Part shown: positions 1 through 6,727 of the stretch, one piece after another
Layout of the letters: every line of letters begins with the position of its first letter
Numbering within the stretch: position 1 is the stretch's first letter
Source of the DNA: Gammaproteobacteria bacterium
Lineage (GTDB): Bacteria; Pseudomonadota; Gammaproteobacteria; Methylococcales; Methylomonadaceae
Assembly (NCBI GenBank): GCA_024276805.1
Contig: JAJRWJ010000224.1
Location: forward strand, 1 to 10,752
Length of the DNA stretch: 10,752 nucleotides
Direction: 5' to 3'
Notes under the pieces: generated by a model
Database searches by the model: none
Told to the model about the DNA's origin: nothing
The model's input: the letters and a program-made list of their open reading frames with translations, nothing else
Position numbers and translations under genes: made by a program

Positions 1-145
1 AACACCCATCCTTGGGTTGTTTATAGAAAGAAAACTGCCAATGCGATTGGCTGTTTTCTTCATAATCAATGGCTGATGGCCATTGATTATGCCGGCACTT
101 CCCTGTGCCGGAGTAGTTCCCGTCATTTATAGACGGGAACTACTC
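1..145. repeat. Chain of abutting hairpins (unrelated inverted repeats)
   Basis: Four clear inverted repeats lie end to end with no spacer. At 28-60, 15-nt arms with one mismatch flank loop gcg. At 61-91, perfect 13-nt arms (cataatcaatggc) flank a 5-nt loop. At 92-111, perfect 7-nt arms (ccggcac) flank a 6-nt loop. At 111-145, perfect 14-nt arms (gagtagttcccgtc) flank a 7-nt loop. A fifth, imperfect hairpin (1-21, one bulge) lies at the window edge, so the chain may continue to the left. The arms are unrelated in sequence, so this is not a tandem repeat, a CRISPR array or a single REP family. It sits downstream of the minus-strand gene ending at 216. What it does is unknown; part of it could end transcription. 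Confidence 0.75.
28..60. terminator. Probable bidirectional intrinsic terminator
   Basis: A GC-containing core stem (gccaat/attggc, loop gcg) is extended by an A-tract on the left and a T-tract on the right (tgttttctt). Read on either strand, the stem is therefore followed by a T-rich tail; on the minus strand the tail continues as ttttctttctataaa. It could end the minus-strand transcript of the gene at 216-662 and also a plus-strand transcript entering from outside the window. The tails are interrupted by c, so efficiency is uncertain. Confidence 0.5.
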
Positions 146-215
146 TATAGATTTTCAATAATCGTCTGCCTTTTCAAGCCATCAGCCAATCGCCAAGACC
201 CCTTCAAGCCTGCTC

Positions 216-662
216 TTAAAGAGATGGAAAGTACTCCGGCAGATGTTTGCGAATTGCGTCGATACCATGGGTGACAAGGTTTTTGTCCAACTCGAAAAAT
301 ATTTTCTTCAGCACCTGGTCGGACAATTGCTTGCGCAGCAGGCCTAAAAAAGTCGGGGCCGCAAGCAAAATCAGCTGGTCGAATTTATTTGCTGCATGGG
401 CATCCTCCAGATATCTGGCGATGTCCCTGGCGAAAGCCTGGGTTTCCTGCTGTTTCGGTGACACCTCATTTTCGTAGGCATGTTTGCTGCCGGCATCTTT
501 TCCTGCCCCCCTGCCAGGCAGATCCGTGGTAATCTCTCTTTCATGCAATCGTCCTTCCGCATTGCACAGATCTGTAATTTCATTGAATGTCGATTGTGCT
601 GAAGTTGCACTGAAAAATCGTGCGCGACTGCTGTCAGCAACCAAAATCCAGGTCTTTTTCAT
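216..662 (-). CDS. Host_attach / baeRF-like family protein
   Basis: This 148-residue soluble protein has no signal peptide or membrane segment. The N-terminus MKKTWILVADSSRARFF is the hallmark of the bacterial family called 'protein required for attachment to host cells' (Host_attach, related to the baeRF archaeal release-factor-like domains). Further support comes from the GRGAGKDAGSKHAYE stretch (about 50-64), the helix KQQETQAFARDIARYL (about 70-85), the strand FDQLILLAAPTFLGLLR (about 94-110) and a C-terminal basic/acidic helix. The family name comes from one plant-associated bacterium; the biochemical role is not established, and a link to RNA or ribosomes is only suggested by fold. The ATG at 662 is preceded by a good ribosome site (agaggaaaacc). 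The gene lies 81 nt downstream of purF on the same strand and could be read through from it or have its own promoter; none is clear. Confidence 0.8.
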   Translation of the reverse strand: MKKTWILVADSSRARFFSATSAQSTFNEITDLCNAEGRLHEREITTDLPGRGAGKDAGSKHAYENEVSPKQQETQAFARDIARYLEDAHAANKFDQLILLAAPTFLGLLRKQLSDQVLKKIFFELDKNLVTHGIDAIRKHLPEYFPSL

Positions 663-693
663 GGTTTTCCTCTTGATTAAAATTTCATTTTTT

Positions 694-720
694 GAGCAGG
701 GAACAATGATAACCCTGCTC
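694..720. other. Intergenic hairpin between purF and the Host_attach gene
   Basis: Perfect 8-nt arms (gagcaggg/ccctgctc) flank an 11-nt loop. On the minus strand it is followed by an A-run, not a T-run, so it does not look like a canonical terminator for purF. It may mark the end of the purF message or stabilise processed ends. The rest of the 81-nt gap shows only the downstream gene's ribosome site. Confidence 0.45.
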
Positions 721-743
721 CTGAAGCAAAGTTGACCGCCTGA

Positions 744-2252
744 TCAAACCGAGTTTTGCATTCCGATGATAAAATTCTCTGAACCCGGCTTGTTTCGTGC
801 GCCGTCATTGCGCTGCGCCTCGACTTGTTCCAGATAATCCGGACTGATATCGCCAGTGACATATTCATTGCTGAAGCACGAGGTATCGAAATGCTCAATC
901 GACGGATTTCCCTTGCGCACCGTATCGATCAGATCATCCAGATCCTGATAGATCAGCCGGTCTGCGCCAATGGCGACACGCACCTCTTCCTCACTGCGGT
1001 TATGTGCTATCAATTCCTTGGCGGCCGGCATGTCGATACCGTAGACATTAGGATAGCGCACTGGCGGCGCCGCAGAAGCGAAATAGACTTTTTTCGCACC
1101 GGCATCGCGAGCCATCTGGATGATTTGCTCCGACGTAGTCCCCCGCACCACTGAGTCATCGACCAGCAGAACATTTTTTTGCTTGAATTCCAGGTCTATG
1201 GCATTCAATTTCTGACGTACCGATTTCTTGCGCATCTGTTGGCCAGGCATGATAAACGTACGGCCAATGTAGCGATTTTTCATGAAGCCTTCCCGGAATT
1301 TCACCCCCAGCCGGTTGGCCAGCTGCAGAGCCGCGGTACGGCTGGTATCAGGAATGGGAATGACGACATCGATGTCATGCTCCGGCCAATTCCGAAGAAT
1401 TTTTTCAGCCAGTTTCTCGCCCATGCGCAGCCGGGCCTTATAGACTGAAATATTGTCGATGATGGAATCCGGCCTGGCAAAGTAGACAAACTCAAAGATG
1501 CAGGGACTGTGATCCGTTTTTCCGGCACACTGGCGGGTATGCAGACGTCCCGATGATTCGATCACCACGGCTTCGCCAGGTTCGATATCACGAATCAGAT
1601 CGAAACCCAGCACATCCAGCGCAACGCTTTCCGAAGCGATCATGAATTCAGGACCCTGTTCGGTGACGCGCTGACCGAACACCACCGGCCTGATGCCATG
1701 GGGATCACGAAACGCGAGAATGCCAAAACCGGCAATCATGACGATAACGGCATAGGCCCCGCGGCAGCGTCGATGTACCCCTGAAACCGCCTGAAAGACA
1801 TCGTTGACATCGAGATGCAGTTTGTTCAGACTCTGCAACTCATGGGCGAAAACGTTCAGCAATATTTCCGAATCGGAATCGGTGTTGATATGGCGCTGAT
1901 CATCGACGAACAGTTCTCGCTTCAGCTCCTTGGCATTGGTCAGATTGCCATTGTGCGCCAGGGTCAAGCCAAACGGGGAATTCACATAAAAGGGCTGCGC
2001 CTCCGCGGAGCTGGTGCAGCCCGCGGTCGGATAGCGCACATGAGCGATGCCCATGTTACCCATCAACCTGACCATATGCCTGCTGCGGAAGACATCCCTT
2101 GCCAGGCCGTTGTCTTTGCGCAAATACAGTCTTTCACCCTGACAGGTGACGATTCCGGCGGCATCCTGGCCACGATGCTGCAAGACCATCAGCGCATCAT
2201 ACAGTTCCTGATTCACATTCTGATGAGCAACGATACCCACTATGCCACACAT
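744..2252 (-). CDS. purF: Amidophosphoribosyltransferase (glutamine PRPP amidotransferase)
   Basis: PurF catalyses the first committed step of purine synthesis, PRPP + glutamine to 5-phosphoribosylamine, in the cytoplasm. The protein is 502 residues, close to the family norm of about 500. It begins MCGIVGI, so Cys2 is the N-terminal nucleophile of the class II glutaminase domain after Met removal. Other glutaminase landmarks are RYPTAG (73-78) and NGNLTNA (101-107). The phosphoribosyltransferase domain has VIPIPDTSRTAA (297-308) and the PRPP-binding loop VLLVDDSVVRGTTS (361-374). I see no defects. The start ATG at 2252 lies 17 nt after the cvpA stop, and its ribosome site is weak, which suggests coupling to cvpA. 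The cvpA-purF pairing is conserved in proteobacteria. I see no clear PurR-type operator upstream. Confidence 0.97.
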   Translation of the reverse strand: MCGIVGIVAHQNVNQELYDALMVLQHRGQDAAGIVTCQGERLYLRKDNGLARDVFRSRHMVRLMGNMGIAHVRYPTAGCTSSAEAQPFYVNSPFGLTLAHNGNLTNAKELKRELFVDDQRHINTDSDSEILLNVFAHELQSLNKLHLDVNDVFQAVSGVHRRCRGAYAVIVMIAGFGILAFRDPHGIRPVVFGQRVTEQGPEFMIASESVALDVLGFDLIRDIEPGEAVVIESSGRLHTRQCAGKTDHSPCIFEFVYFARPDSIIDNISVYKARLRMGEKLAEKILRNWPEHDIDVVIPIPDTSRTAALQLANRLGVKFREGFMKNRYIGRTFIMPGQQMRKKSVRQKLNAIDLEFKQKNVLLVDDSVVRGTTSEQIIQMARDAGAKKVYFASAAPPVRYPNVYGIDMPAAKELIAHNRSEEEVRVAIGADRLIYQDLDDLIDTVRKGNPSIEHFDTSCFSNEYVTGDISPDYLEQVEAQRNDGARNKPGSENFIIGMQNSV

Positions 2253-2269
2253 TTCAAGTACCCACTAAA

Positions 2270-2761
2270 TTAACGATAAACAACATAATTCGCCATATCC
2301 GCCGGCAGATTGTCCCGCAACCAGACAGCCAGGGACTGGAAAGGCGGTATCAGCGTCGATTCTTTCCACCAGGAATCCTCGGGCAAGGGCGTCATGCCAG
2401 CCAGCATCACCAGCAGCGTGACCACCAACATGCCCCGGGCAATGCCAAAAAGCATTCCGGCAAAGCGGTCCGATCCGGTAAGCCCGGTTTTCTTGACCAT
2501 CTCACCCAGGAGATAGCCAATCAAACTACCCAGAATCAGGGTCAGAAAGAATAATATAGCGAATGCGGCAGCCATTCTCGCGGAAGGATAGGAGATATAA
2601 GCCTCGAGAAAACCGGCAAGCCCCCGGCCATAGGTCAGGCCTATCCAGATAGCCAAAACCCAGGTGATCAATGAAAAAGCTTCCTTAACCAATCCGCGCA
2701 ACAGACCGATGATTAGGGAAACGATGATCAAGCCAATAATTGCATAATCAATCCAGATCAT
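2270..2761 (-). CDS. cvpA: CvpA family inner-membrane protein
   Basis: This 163-residue protein has four hydrophobic helices (about 5-24, 29-46, 64-87 and 101-122) and a short polar C-terminal tail. CvpA was named for colicin V production in E. coli and also affects envelope resistance phenotypes; its molecular activity is not firmly known. Family-typical features are the N-terminal MIWIDYAIIG with an RGLVKEAFSL segment after helix 1, and the GLTGSDRFAGMLFGIARG stretch (93-110) leading into helix 4. It lies directly upstream of purF, as is usual. The 96-nt gap to dedD is the widest gap inside the purF end of the cluster. It contains one isolated TATACT-like -10 box without a matching -35, so a secondary promoter there is only a possibility. 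Confidence 0.92.
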   Translation of the reverse strand: MIWIDYAIIGLIIVSLIIGLLRGLVKEAFSLITWVLAIWIGLTYGRGLAGFLEAYISYPSARMAAAFAILFFLTLILGSLIGYLLGEMVKKTGLTGSDRFAGMLFGIARGMLVVTLLVMLAGMTPLPEDSWWKESTLIPPFQSLAVWLRDNLPADMANYVVYR

Positions 2762-2857
2762 TCGATTTCCAGATTAAACGGCAAGTAACGTCGCTGCTGA
2801 CAAATTACCTGCAAATTCCAGGACACAGAGAGTATAAAACATAAATCCCGCATGTGC

Positions 2858-3373
2858 TCATTTTGCTTGTTCCGAAACGACGATACTATGAATCTGATTC
2901 ATTCCGTCGATTTTTTTCCTGAGCGCTTCGGCATGCTGTTTATCCAGCTCCGGTCCGACTCGGACACGATACAAGGAGCCTTTGCCCGGTATTTCCATGA
3001 CATCCACAAAAGCCTTGAAACCCTGTTTTTTCAGCCGGTCTCTCAAGGAAAGAGCATTTTCCTGCTGACTGAAACTGCCGATCTGGATTACCCAGCGAAC
3101 AAATACTGGTTGGGTGCCTGCCGTCCCGGATAATTTTCCACTGTCCAGCCCGGTGCTTTCATCTTGTCCCGGAGACAACACCTCAGCGATGCTGTCGGGT
3201 GGAGTTTTTATCCGGGGATCCAAAGCGATATCCGGAACAGGAGGAATTTTCAGTTCACTCATGGTCTGTTCGCTTTCATCTACCGGTTCATCGAACAGCA
3301 TGGGTAAGAAGATAGCCGCCAGCGCGGTAATGACCACTGCTCCTATGATACGCTGTTTCAAGTCATGGTCCAT
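2858..3373 (-). CDS. dedD: SPOR-domain protein, DedD-like
   Basis: The 171-residue protein has a short cytoplasmic N-terminus (MDHDLKQR), one membrane helix (about 9-27, IIGAVVITALAAIFLPMLF), a proline/acid-rich linker (about 28-88) and a C-terminal SPOR domain (about 91-168, starting VFVRWVIQIGSFSQQENA). SPOR domains bind denuded glycan strands of septal peptidoglycan, and DedD is a non-essential cell-division protein in E. coli. Architecture and position between folC and cvpA both fit DedD. The ATG at 3373 has a good ribosome site (aaaggtaaatgct). As read, its first 11 nt overlap the end of folC, but that overlap is caused by the folC frameshift described below; in the repaired frame folC stops 5 nt before this ATG. 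Confidence 0.9.
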   Translation of the reverse strand: MDHDLKQRIIGAVVITALAAIFLPMLFDEPVDESEQTMSELKIPPVPDIALDPRIKTPPDSIAEVLSPGQDESTGLDSGKLSGTAGTQPVFVRWVIQIGSFSQQENALSLRDRLKKQGFKAFVDVMEIPGKGSLYRVRVGPELDKQHAEALRKKIDGMNQIHSIVVSEQAK

Positions 3374-4679
3374 AGCATTTACCTTTGCTCAGATTCAGCC
3401 AAAAATTCAGAAACCAAAAAAACGAACCAAAAACCAGAATCAAGTCATCCATGTCCGCATTGGCATTCGCTTTGGCCATTGCCACAGCCTCATGAAAATC
3501 GGCAAAACCAGCCATGACATTCCGGACTTTGCAGGACTCGAAAGCATCGCGCAGCACACTCTCGGCCGCCGTGCGTGGATTCGTCAACGGTGCAATATAC
3601 CAGACAGTGACCAGGGGCTTCATGATATTGATCACGCCCTCGATATCCTTGTCTTTGGTCATGGCAAAAACGGCATGCATCGACTGACCTGGAAAGGTCT
3701 GCCGCAACAAGTCGGCCAGGGATCTGGCCGCCTGGGGATTGTGTCCCACATCCAGTAACACCGCCGGCTTTCCAGCGACGAATTGAAACCTTCCAGGCAG
3801 ACTGGCCTTGACCAGACCTTCCCGAATCGACTTTTCGGCAACAGGCAGTTCTGTTGTCATCGCCTCGACTGCCGTCAGTACCGAAGAAGCGTTACGATAC
3901 TGGTGCTCGCCCTGCAAGGCAGGCGCAGGCAATCCAGTCAATTTCCGGCTGCCTGACAGCCAGTCCCAGGTATTACCCTGCTTTTCATAGTGGAAATCCC
4001 TGTTGATGCACAGTAGCGGTGCATGCATGGCCCTGGCGCTTTGTAATAGCGTTCGCGGTGGCTCCGGATCGCCGATAATTGCAGGAACTCCAGAACGAAA
4101 CACCCCGGCCTTTTCCCGCCCTATCGCTTCGCGGGTTTCACCCAGCCAGTCACAATGATCGATACAGATACTGGTGATGATGACGGTATCGGCATCGATG
4201 ATGTTGACCGCATCCAGCCTGCCCCCGAGCCCGACTTCCAACAGTTGTACATCCAGACTGGAGCGTCTAAAGATATCCAGCGCCGCCAGCGTGCCAAATT
4301 CGAAATAACTCAGGGATACAGCATCACGCACAGCCTCGATGCGTTCAAAAGCCGCGTAGATGACGGCATCGGCAACAGGCTGGCCATCGATGCTGATTCT
4401 TTCATTGTATTTTAAAAGATGTGGTGACGTATAGGCCCCCACCCGATAGCCCTGCGCACGGTAGATGGCCTGCAAAAAAGCAATACACGAACCCTTGCCG
4501 TTGGTGCCTGCAACGGTAATGGTCGGCAGAGGCTTGCCGGCATCCGGATCGAGCGCCTGAAATACCTTTCTGACTCTGTCCAGTCCAAGATCGATAGGCC
4601 GGGGATGAAAGCTTTCCTGCCATGCCAGCCATCCTTGAAGAGAATCAAAATGCATTTTTTGCTGCTGGGCGCCCGACAT
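3363..4679 (-). CDS. folC: Bifunctional folylpolyglutamate / dihydrofolate synthase, C-terminus frameshifted
   Basis: FolC adds glutamate to dihydropteroate and to reduced folates, using ATP. The Mur-ligase-like ATP loop TVAGTNGKGS is at about 55-64, followed by TSPHLLKYNERI, the LEVGLGGRLDAVNI block (about 147-160), SICIDHCDWLG with GREKAGVFR, and the C-domain LLDVGHNPQAA (about 308-318). All key regions are intact. The start is uncertain: TTG 4682 and ATG 4679 follow an aggtga ribosome site, while ATG 4655 (MHFDSLQGWLAWQ) matches the usual family N-terminus but has poor ribosome binding; I chose 4679. The last 17 residues after GSFF (WFLNFW...) do not resemble FolC. One extra T in the coding-strand T7 run gives GSFFLVSEFLAESEQR and a TAA at 3379-3381, so a 1-base frameshift or sequencing error is likely. 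Confidence 0.93.
   Translation of the reverse strand: MSGAQQQKMHFDSLQGWLAWQESFHPRPIDLGLDRVRKVFQALDPDAGKPLPTITVAGTNGKGSCIAFLQAIYRAQGYRVGAYTSPHLLKYNERISIDGQPVADAVIYAAFERIEAVRDAVSLSYFEFGTLAALDIFRRSSLDVQLLEVGLGGRLDAVNIIDADTVIITSICIDHCDWLGETREAIGREKAGVFRSGVPAIIGDPEPPRTLLQSARAMHAPLLCINRDFHYEKQGNTWDWLSGSRKLTGLPAPALQGEHQYRNASSVLTAVEAMTTELPVAEKSIREGLVKASLPGRFQFVAGKPAVLLDVGHNPQAARSLADLLRQTFPGQSMHAVFAMTKDKDIEGVINIMKPLVTVWYIAPLTNPRTAAESVLRDAFESCKVRNVMAGFADFHEAVAMAKANANADMDDLILVFGSFFWFLNFWLNLSKGKCYGP
3416..3422 (-). other. Homopolymer at the folC frameshift
   Basis: There are seven A on the plus strand (seven T in the folC sense). The reading frame before it is unmistakably FolC and ends DDLILVFGSFF. After it, the family-like continuation LVSEFLAESEQR lies in another frame, reached by adding one T (or removing two). 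The one-base addition aligns best with the family pattern GSF-x-hydrophobic-V. Whether this is a true mutation, a sequencing error or ribosomal/polymerase slippage cannot be told from the sequence. Confidence 0.8.
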
Positions 4680-4749
4680 CAATGTTGCTCGTCACCTGAA
4701 TTTGAGGTGCGGCATGATTCAGAGATAACAGGCGGAATGATCGTTGAAA

Positions 4750-5733
4750 TTATTGAACTTCTTCTGATTGCGATGGTACATTTTCCGTTTTTGAAACAAT
4801 TTCAGACCAGGCCTTGTCTATTTCGGCGGCGGGATCCAGGGATTCGCTGATGATTTCCTGAGCGTCTTGCTGCTGTGGATAGCTGTCGCCCATCAAAAGC
4901 GCCAGAACAGCGGCGATTTTTTCACGCATCTCCCGGCGGTCGACAATCATATCGATCGCGCCATGCTCCTGCAGAAACTCACTGCGCTGAAAACCTTCCG
5001 GCAACTTTTCCCTGACTGTCTGCTCAATCACCCGTGGGCCTGCGAATCCGATCAGTGCCTTCGGTTCGGCAACATTGATATCGCCCAGCATCGCCAGACT
5101 GGCCGATACGCCACCCATGGTCGGATCGGTCATATAGGAAATGTAGGGGATTCCGGCTTCTGCAAGCCTGCTCAATGCAGCGCTGGTCTTGGCCATCTGA
5201 AACAGGGAAAACAATGATTCCTGCATTCTGGCTCCGCCACTGGCGGTGAAAACGATAAACGGCACGCCCAACTCCAGGCTCTTGTCGACCCCGCGCACAA
5301 AACGTTCACCGACGACGGACCCCATGGATCCGCCCATAAAAGAGAATTCAAAGGCTGCGGCAACGATACCGTTGCCCTTCAACGTACCGCTCATGACCAC
5401 CAGCGCATCGTTCTCACTGGTCTGCTTTTGTGCCTGGGAGATGCGATCCTTGTATTTTTTGCTGTCCTTGAATTTCAATGGATCGGTGGGTTTGAGATTT
5501 TCTCCGATTTCCTCCCGGCCCTCCTCATCGAGAAACATTTGCAGCCTCTGTCTGGCATTGATGCGCATATGGTATTCGCATTTTGGACAGACATTGTTGT
5601 TTCTTTCCAGCTCCGCATTGTACAAAATGGCATTGCAGTTCGGGCACTTGTTCCACAATCCTTCCGGCACGGTGCCTTTGCTGGACGCGTTGGTCCTGAT
5701 TTTGGAAGGAACTAATTTTTCAAACCAACTCAT
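4750..5733 (-). CDS. accD: Acetyl-CoA carboxylase carboxyltransferase subunit beta
   Basis: AccD, with AccA (not in this window), forms the carboxyltransferase that moves CO2 from biotin on AccB to acetyl-CoA, giving malonyl-CoA for fatty acid synthesis. The 327-residue protein starts MSWFEKLVPSKI and has the N-terminal zinc ribbon with Cys30, Cys33, Cys49 and Cys52 (CPNC...CPKC). The crotonase-like carboxyltransferase core carries FMGGSMGSVVGERFVRG (132-148), TASGGARMQES (163-173) and YMTDPTMGGVSASLAMLGD (200-218). A polar C-terminal tail of about 40 residues beyond the core makes it slightly longer than E. coli AccD (304). The ATG at 5733 has a ggag ribosome site 9 nt upstream. In E. coli the zinc domain binds accA/accD mRNA; the residues for the ribbon are present here, but regulation was not visible. 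It is 67-70 nt upstream of folC. Confidence 0.97.
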   Translation of the reverse strand: MSWFEKLVPSKIRTNASSKGTVPEGLWNKCPNCNAILYNAELERNNNVCPKCEYHMRINARQRLQMFLDEEGREEIGENLKPTDPLKFKDSKKYKDRISQAQKQTSENDALVVMSGTLKGNGIVAAAFEFSFMGGSMGSVVGERFVRGVDKSLELGVPFIVFTASGGARMQESLFSLFQMAKTSAALSRLAEAGIPYISYMTDPTMGGVSASLAMLGDINVAEPKALIGFAGPRVIEQTVREKLPEGFQRSEFLQEHGAIDMIVDRREMREKIAAVLALLMGDSYPQQQDAQEIISESLDPAAEIDKAWSEIVSKTENVPSQSEEVQ

Positions 5734-5812
5734 GTCACTGAACTCCGCCTTGGAATCATTTATATCTGTTGTAAATTTTTCAGCATCAGCACTCTGCAGA
5801 ACCGTGCAGTTG

Positions 5813-5893
5813 TCATCTCCGACACTGACTGTCGATGGCAGAGCGCATGGCCTGCAGCATTGCCACTATTTCATTTTTTGCCCTGTCCGGCAT
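5813..5893 (-). pseudogene. Diverged duplicate of the trpA 3' end (remnant)
   Basis: Positions 5831-5888 match the live trpA end at 5930-5987 at 50 of 58 bases, in the same orientation. Read on the minus strand it encodes DRAKNEIVAMLQAMRSAID and then five more residues (SQCRR plus stop at 5813-5815), against DRAKNEIVAMLQDMRSAIDN-stop in the live gene. Within the aligned part, seven codons differ and six of these are synonymous, which indicates that both copies diverged as working trpA sequence before one became a fragment. A 26-codon ORF (ATG at 5893) is possible but has no ribosome site, so I do not call it a gene. The fragment most likely is what remains of an earlier or foreign trpA. Confidence 0.8.
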
Positions 5894-5922
5894 GTAGACC
5901 GGATAAGCATCGCGCATCCGGC
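5893..5922 (-). repeat. Single REP element of the enterobacterial (PU/BIME-like) type
   Basis: On the minus strand the sequence reads GCCGGATGCG, then CGATGC, then TTATCCGGTCTACA. This resembles the E. coli REP consensus: GCC(G/T)GATGCG arm, short loop, CTTATC(A/C)GG-CCTAC arm. The outer arms pair as ccggat/atccgg. It lies exactly between the live trpA stop and the duplicated trpA tail. REP elements are usually spread by a TnpA-REP (RAYT) transposase; no such gene is in the window. The match is by eye to a remembered consensus, with a shorter loop than most E. coli copies. Confidence 0.65.
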
Positions 5923-5923
5923 A

Positions 5924-6727
5924 TTAATTGTCTATGGCTGAACGCATATCCTGCAACATGGCCACGATTTCATTTTTTGCCCTGTCCAGATCGTCGAGAT
6001 TGGCCTCGATCCTGTCAATCAACGCACTGCCGACAACCACGCCATCACCGATTTGGGAAATGGCTTTTGCCGTTTCTGCATCTTTCACGCCAAATCCGAC
6101 CGCCAGAGGCAGCCCGGTATGGCTGCGGATCTGCTGCAGCTTGCTTTCTACATTGGAGGTATCGAGATGCCCGGCGCCGGTGACGCCCTTGATCGAAACA
6201 TAGTAGAGATAACCACTGGCCACGGTATTGACATGCTCAATCCGCTGCTCTTCACTGTTGGGCGCCAGCAGGAAAATCGGGTCGATGCTCCGCGCCTTCA
6301 GCAGTGCAACATACTCGGCCGCTTCCTCGGGAGGCATGTCGACTGTCAAAACACCATCGACTTCGGCCCGCTGCGCGGCATTGGCAAACGCTTCATAACC
6401 CATGGCTTCGATGGGATTCAGATAACCCATCAACACGATCGGCGTATCCTGATCCTGTGTTCTGAAGCGTATTACCAACTGCAGCACCTTGCGCAGACTC
6501 ATATGCTGATCCAGGGCCCGCTCACTGGCCCGCTGAATGACCGGACCATCCGCCATCGGGTCGGAAAAAGGCACACCCAGTTCGATGATATCGGCTCCCG
6601 CCCGGACCATGGCATGTAACATCGACACAGTAAAATCCGGATTGGGGTCGCCGGCGGATATGAATGGAATCAACGCTTTGCGTCCGGTTTTGGAAAGCTC
6701 CGCGAACTTCTCAGCTAAACGACTCAA
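5924..6727 (-). CDS. trpA: Tryptophan synthase alpha chain
   Basis: TrpA cleaves indole-3-glycerol phosphate to indole and glyceraldehyde 3-phosphate; indole is channelled to TrpB in the alpha2-beta2 complex. The 267-residue TIM barrel is full length. The two catalytic acids are in place: Glu49 in DIIELGVPFSDP and Asp60 in PMADGP. Other landmarks are PFISAGDPNPD (21-31), VLMGYLNPIEAMG and the phosphate-binding GVTGAGHLD and GFGVKDAETAK segments. The start is TTG at 6727, supported by a strong gagggg ribosome site 8 nt upstream and by the conserved MSRLAEKF N-terminus. It overlaps the trpB stop as TTGA, so translation is probably coupled. Its 3' end has a second diverged copy downstream, beyond a REP element (see the pseudogene entry). 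Confidence 0.97.
   Translation of the reverse strand: MSRLAEKFAELSKTGRKALIPFISAGDPNPDFTVSMLHAMVRAGADIIELGVPFSDPMADGPVIQRASERALDQHMSLRKVLQLVIRFRTQDQDTPIVLMGYLNPIEAMGYEAFANAAQRAEVDGVLTVDMPPEEAAEYVALLKARSIDPIFLLAPNSEEQRIEHVNTVASGYLYYVSIKGVTGAGHLDTSNVESKLQQIRSHTGLPLAVGFGVKDAETAKAISQIGDGVVVGSALIDRIEANLDDLDRAKNEIVAMLQDMRSAIDN

Noticed and set aside
1..145. CRISPR array
   Set aside because: The units are unrelated inverted repeats of 20-35 nt, not identical direct repeats with variable spacers.
2762..2857. Promoter for cvpA-purF in the 96-nt gap
   Set aside because: A TATACT box is present on the minus strand (2836-2831), but no acceptable -35 lies 16-18 nt upstream and there is no extended -10, so I could not support a promoter call.
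5734..5812. Separate accD promoter
   Set aside because: A TATAAA box occurs upstream of accD on the minus strand, but no -35-like hexamer is correctly spaced; it may be chance in an AT-rich stretch.
5813..5893. 26-codon small gene
   Set aside because: The frame is open from an ATG, but it has no ribosome site and is fully explained as a leftover trpA tail.
5246..5941. Plus-strand open frame of 231 codons opposite accD and the trpA spacer
   Set aside because: Antisense shadow of accD; no motif, no start signal, runs across the REP and duplicated trpA tail.
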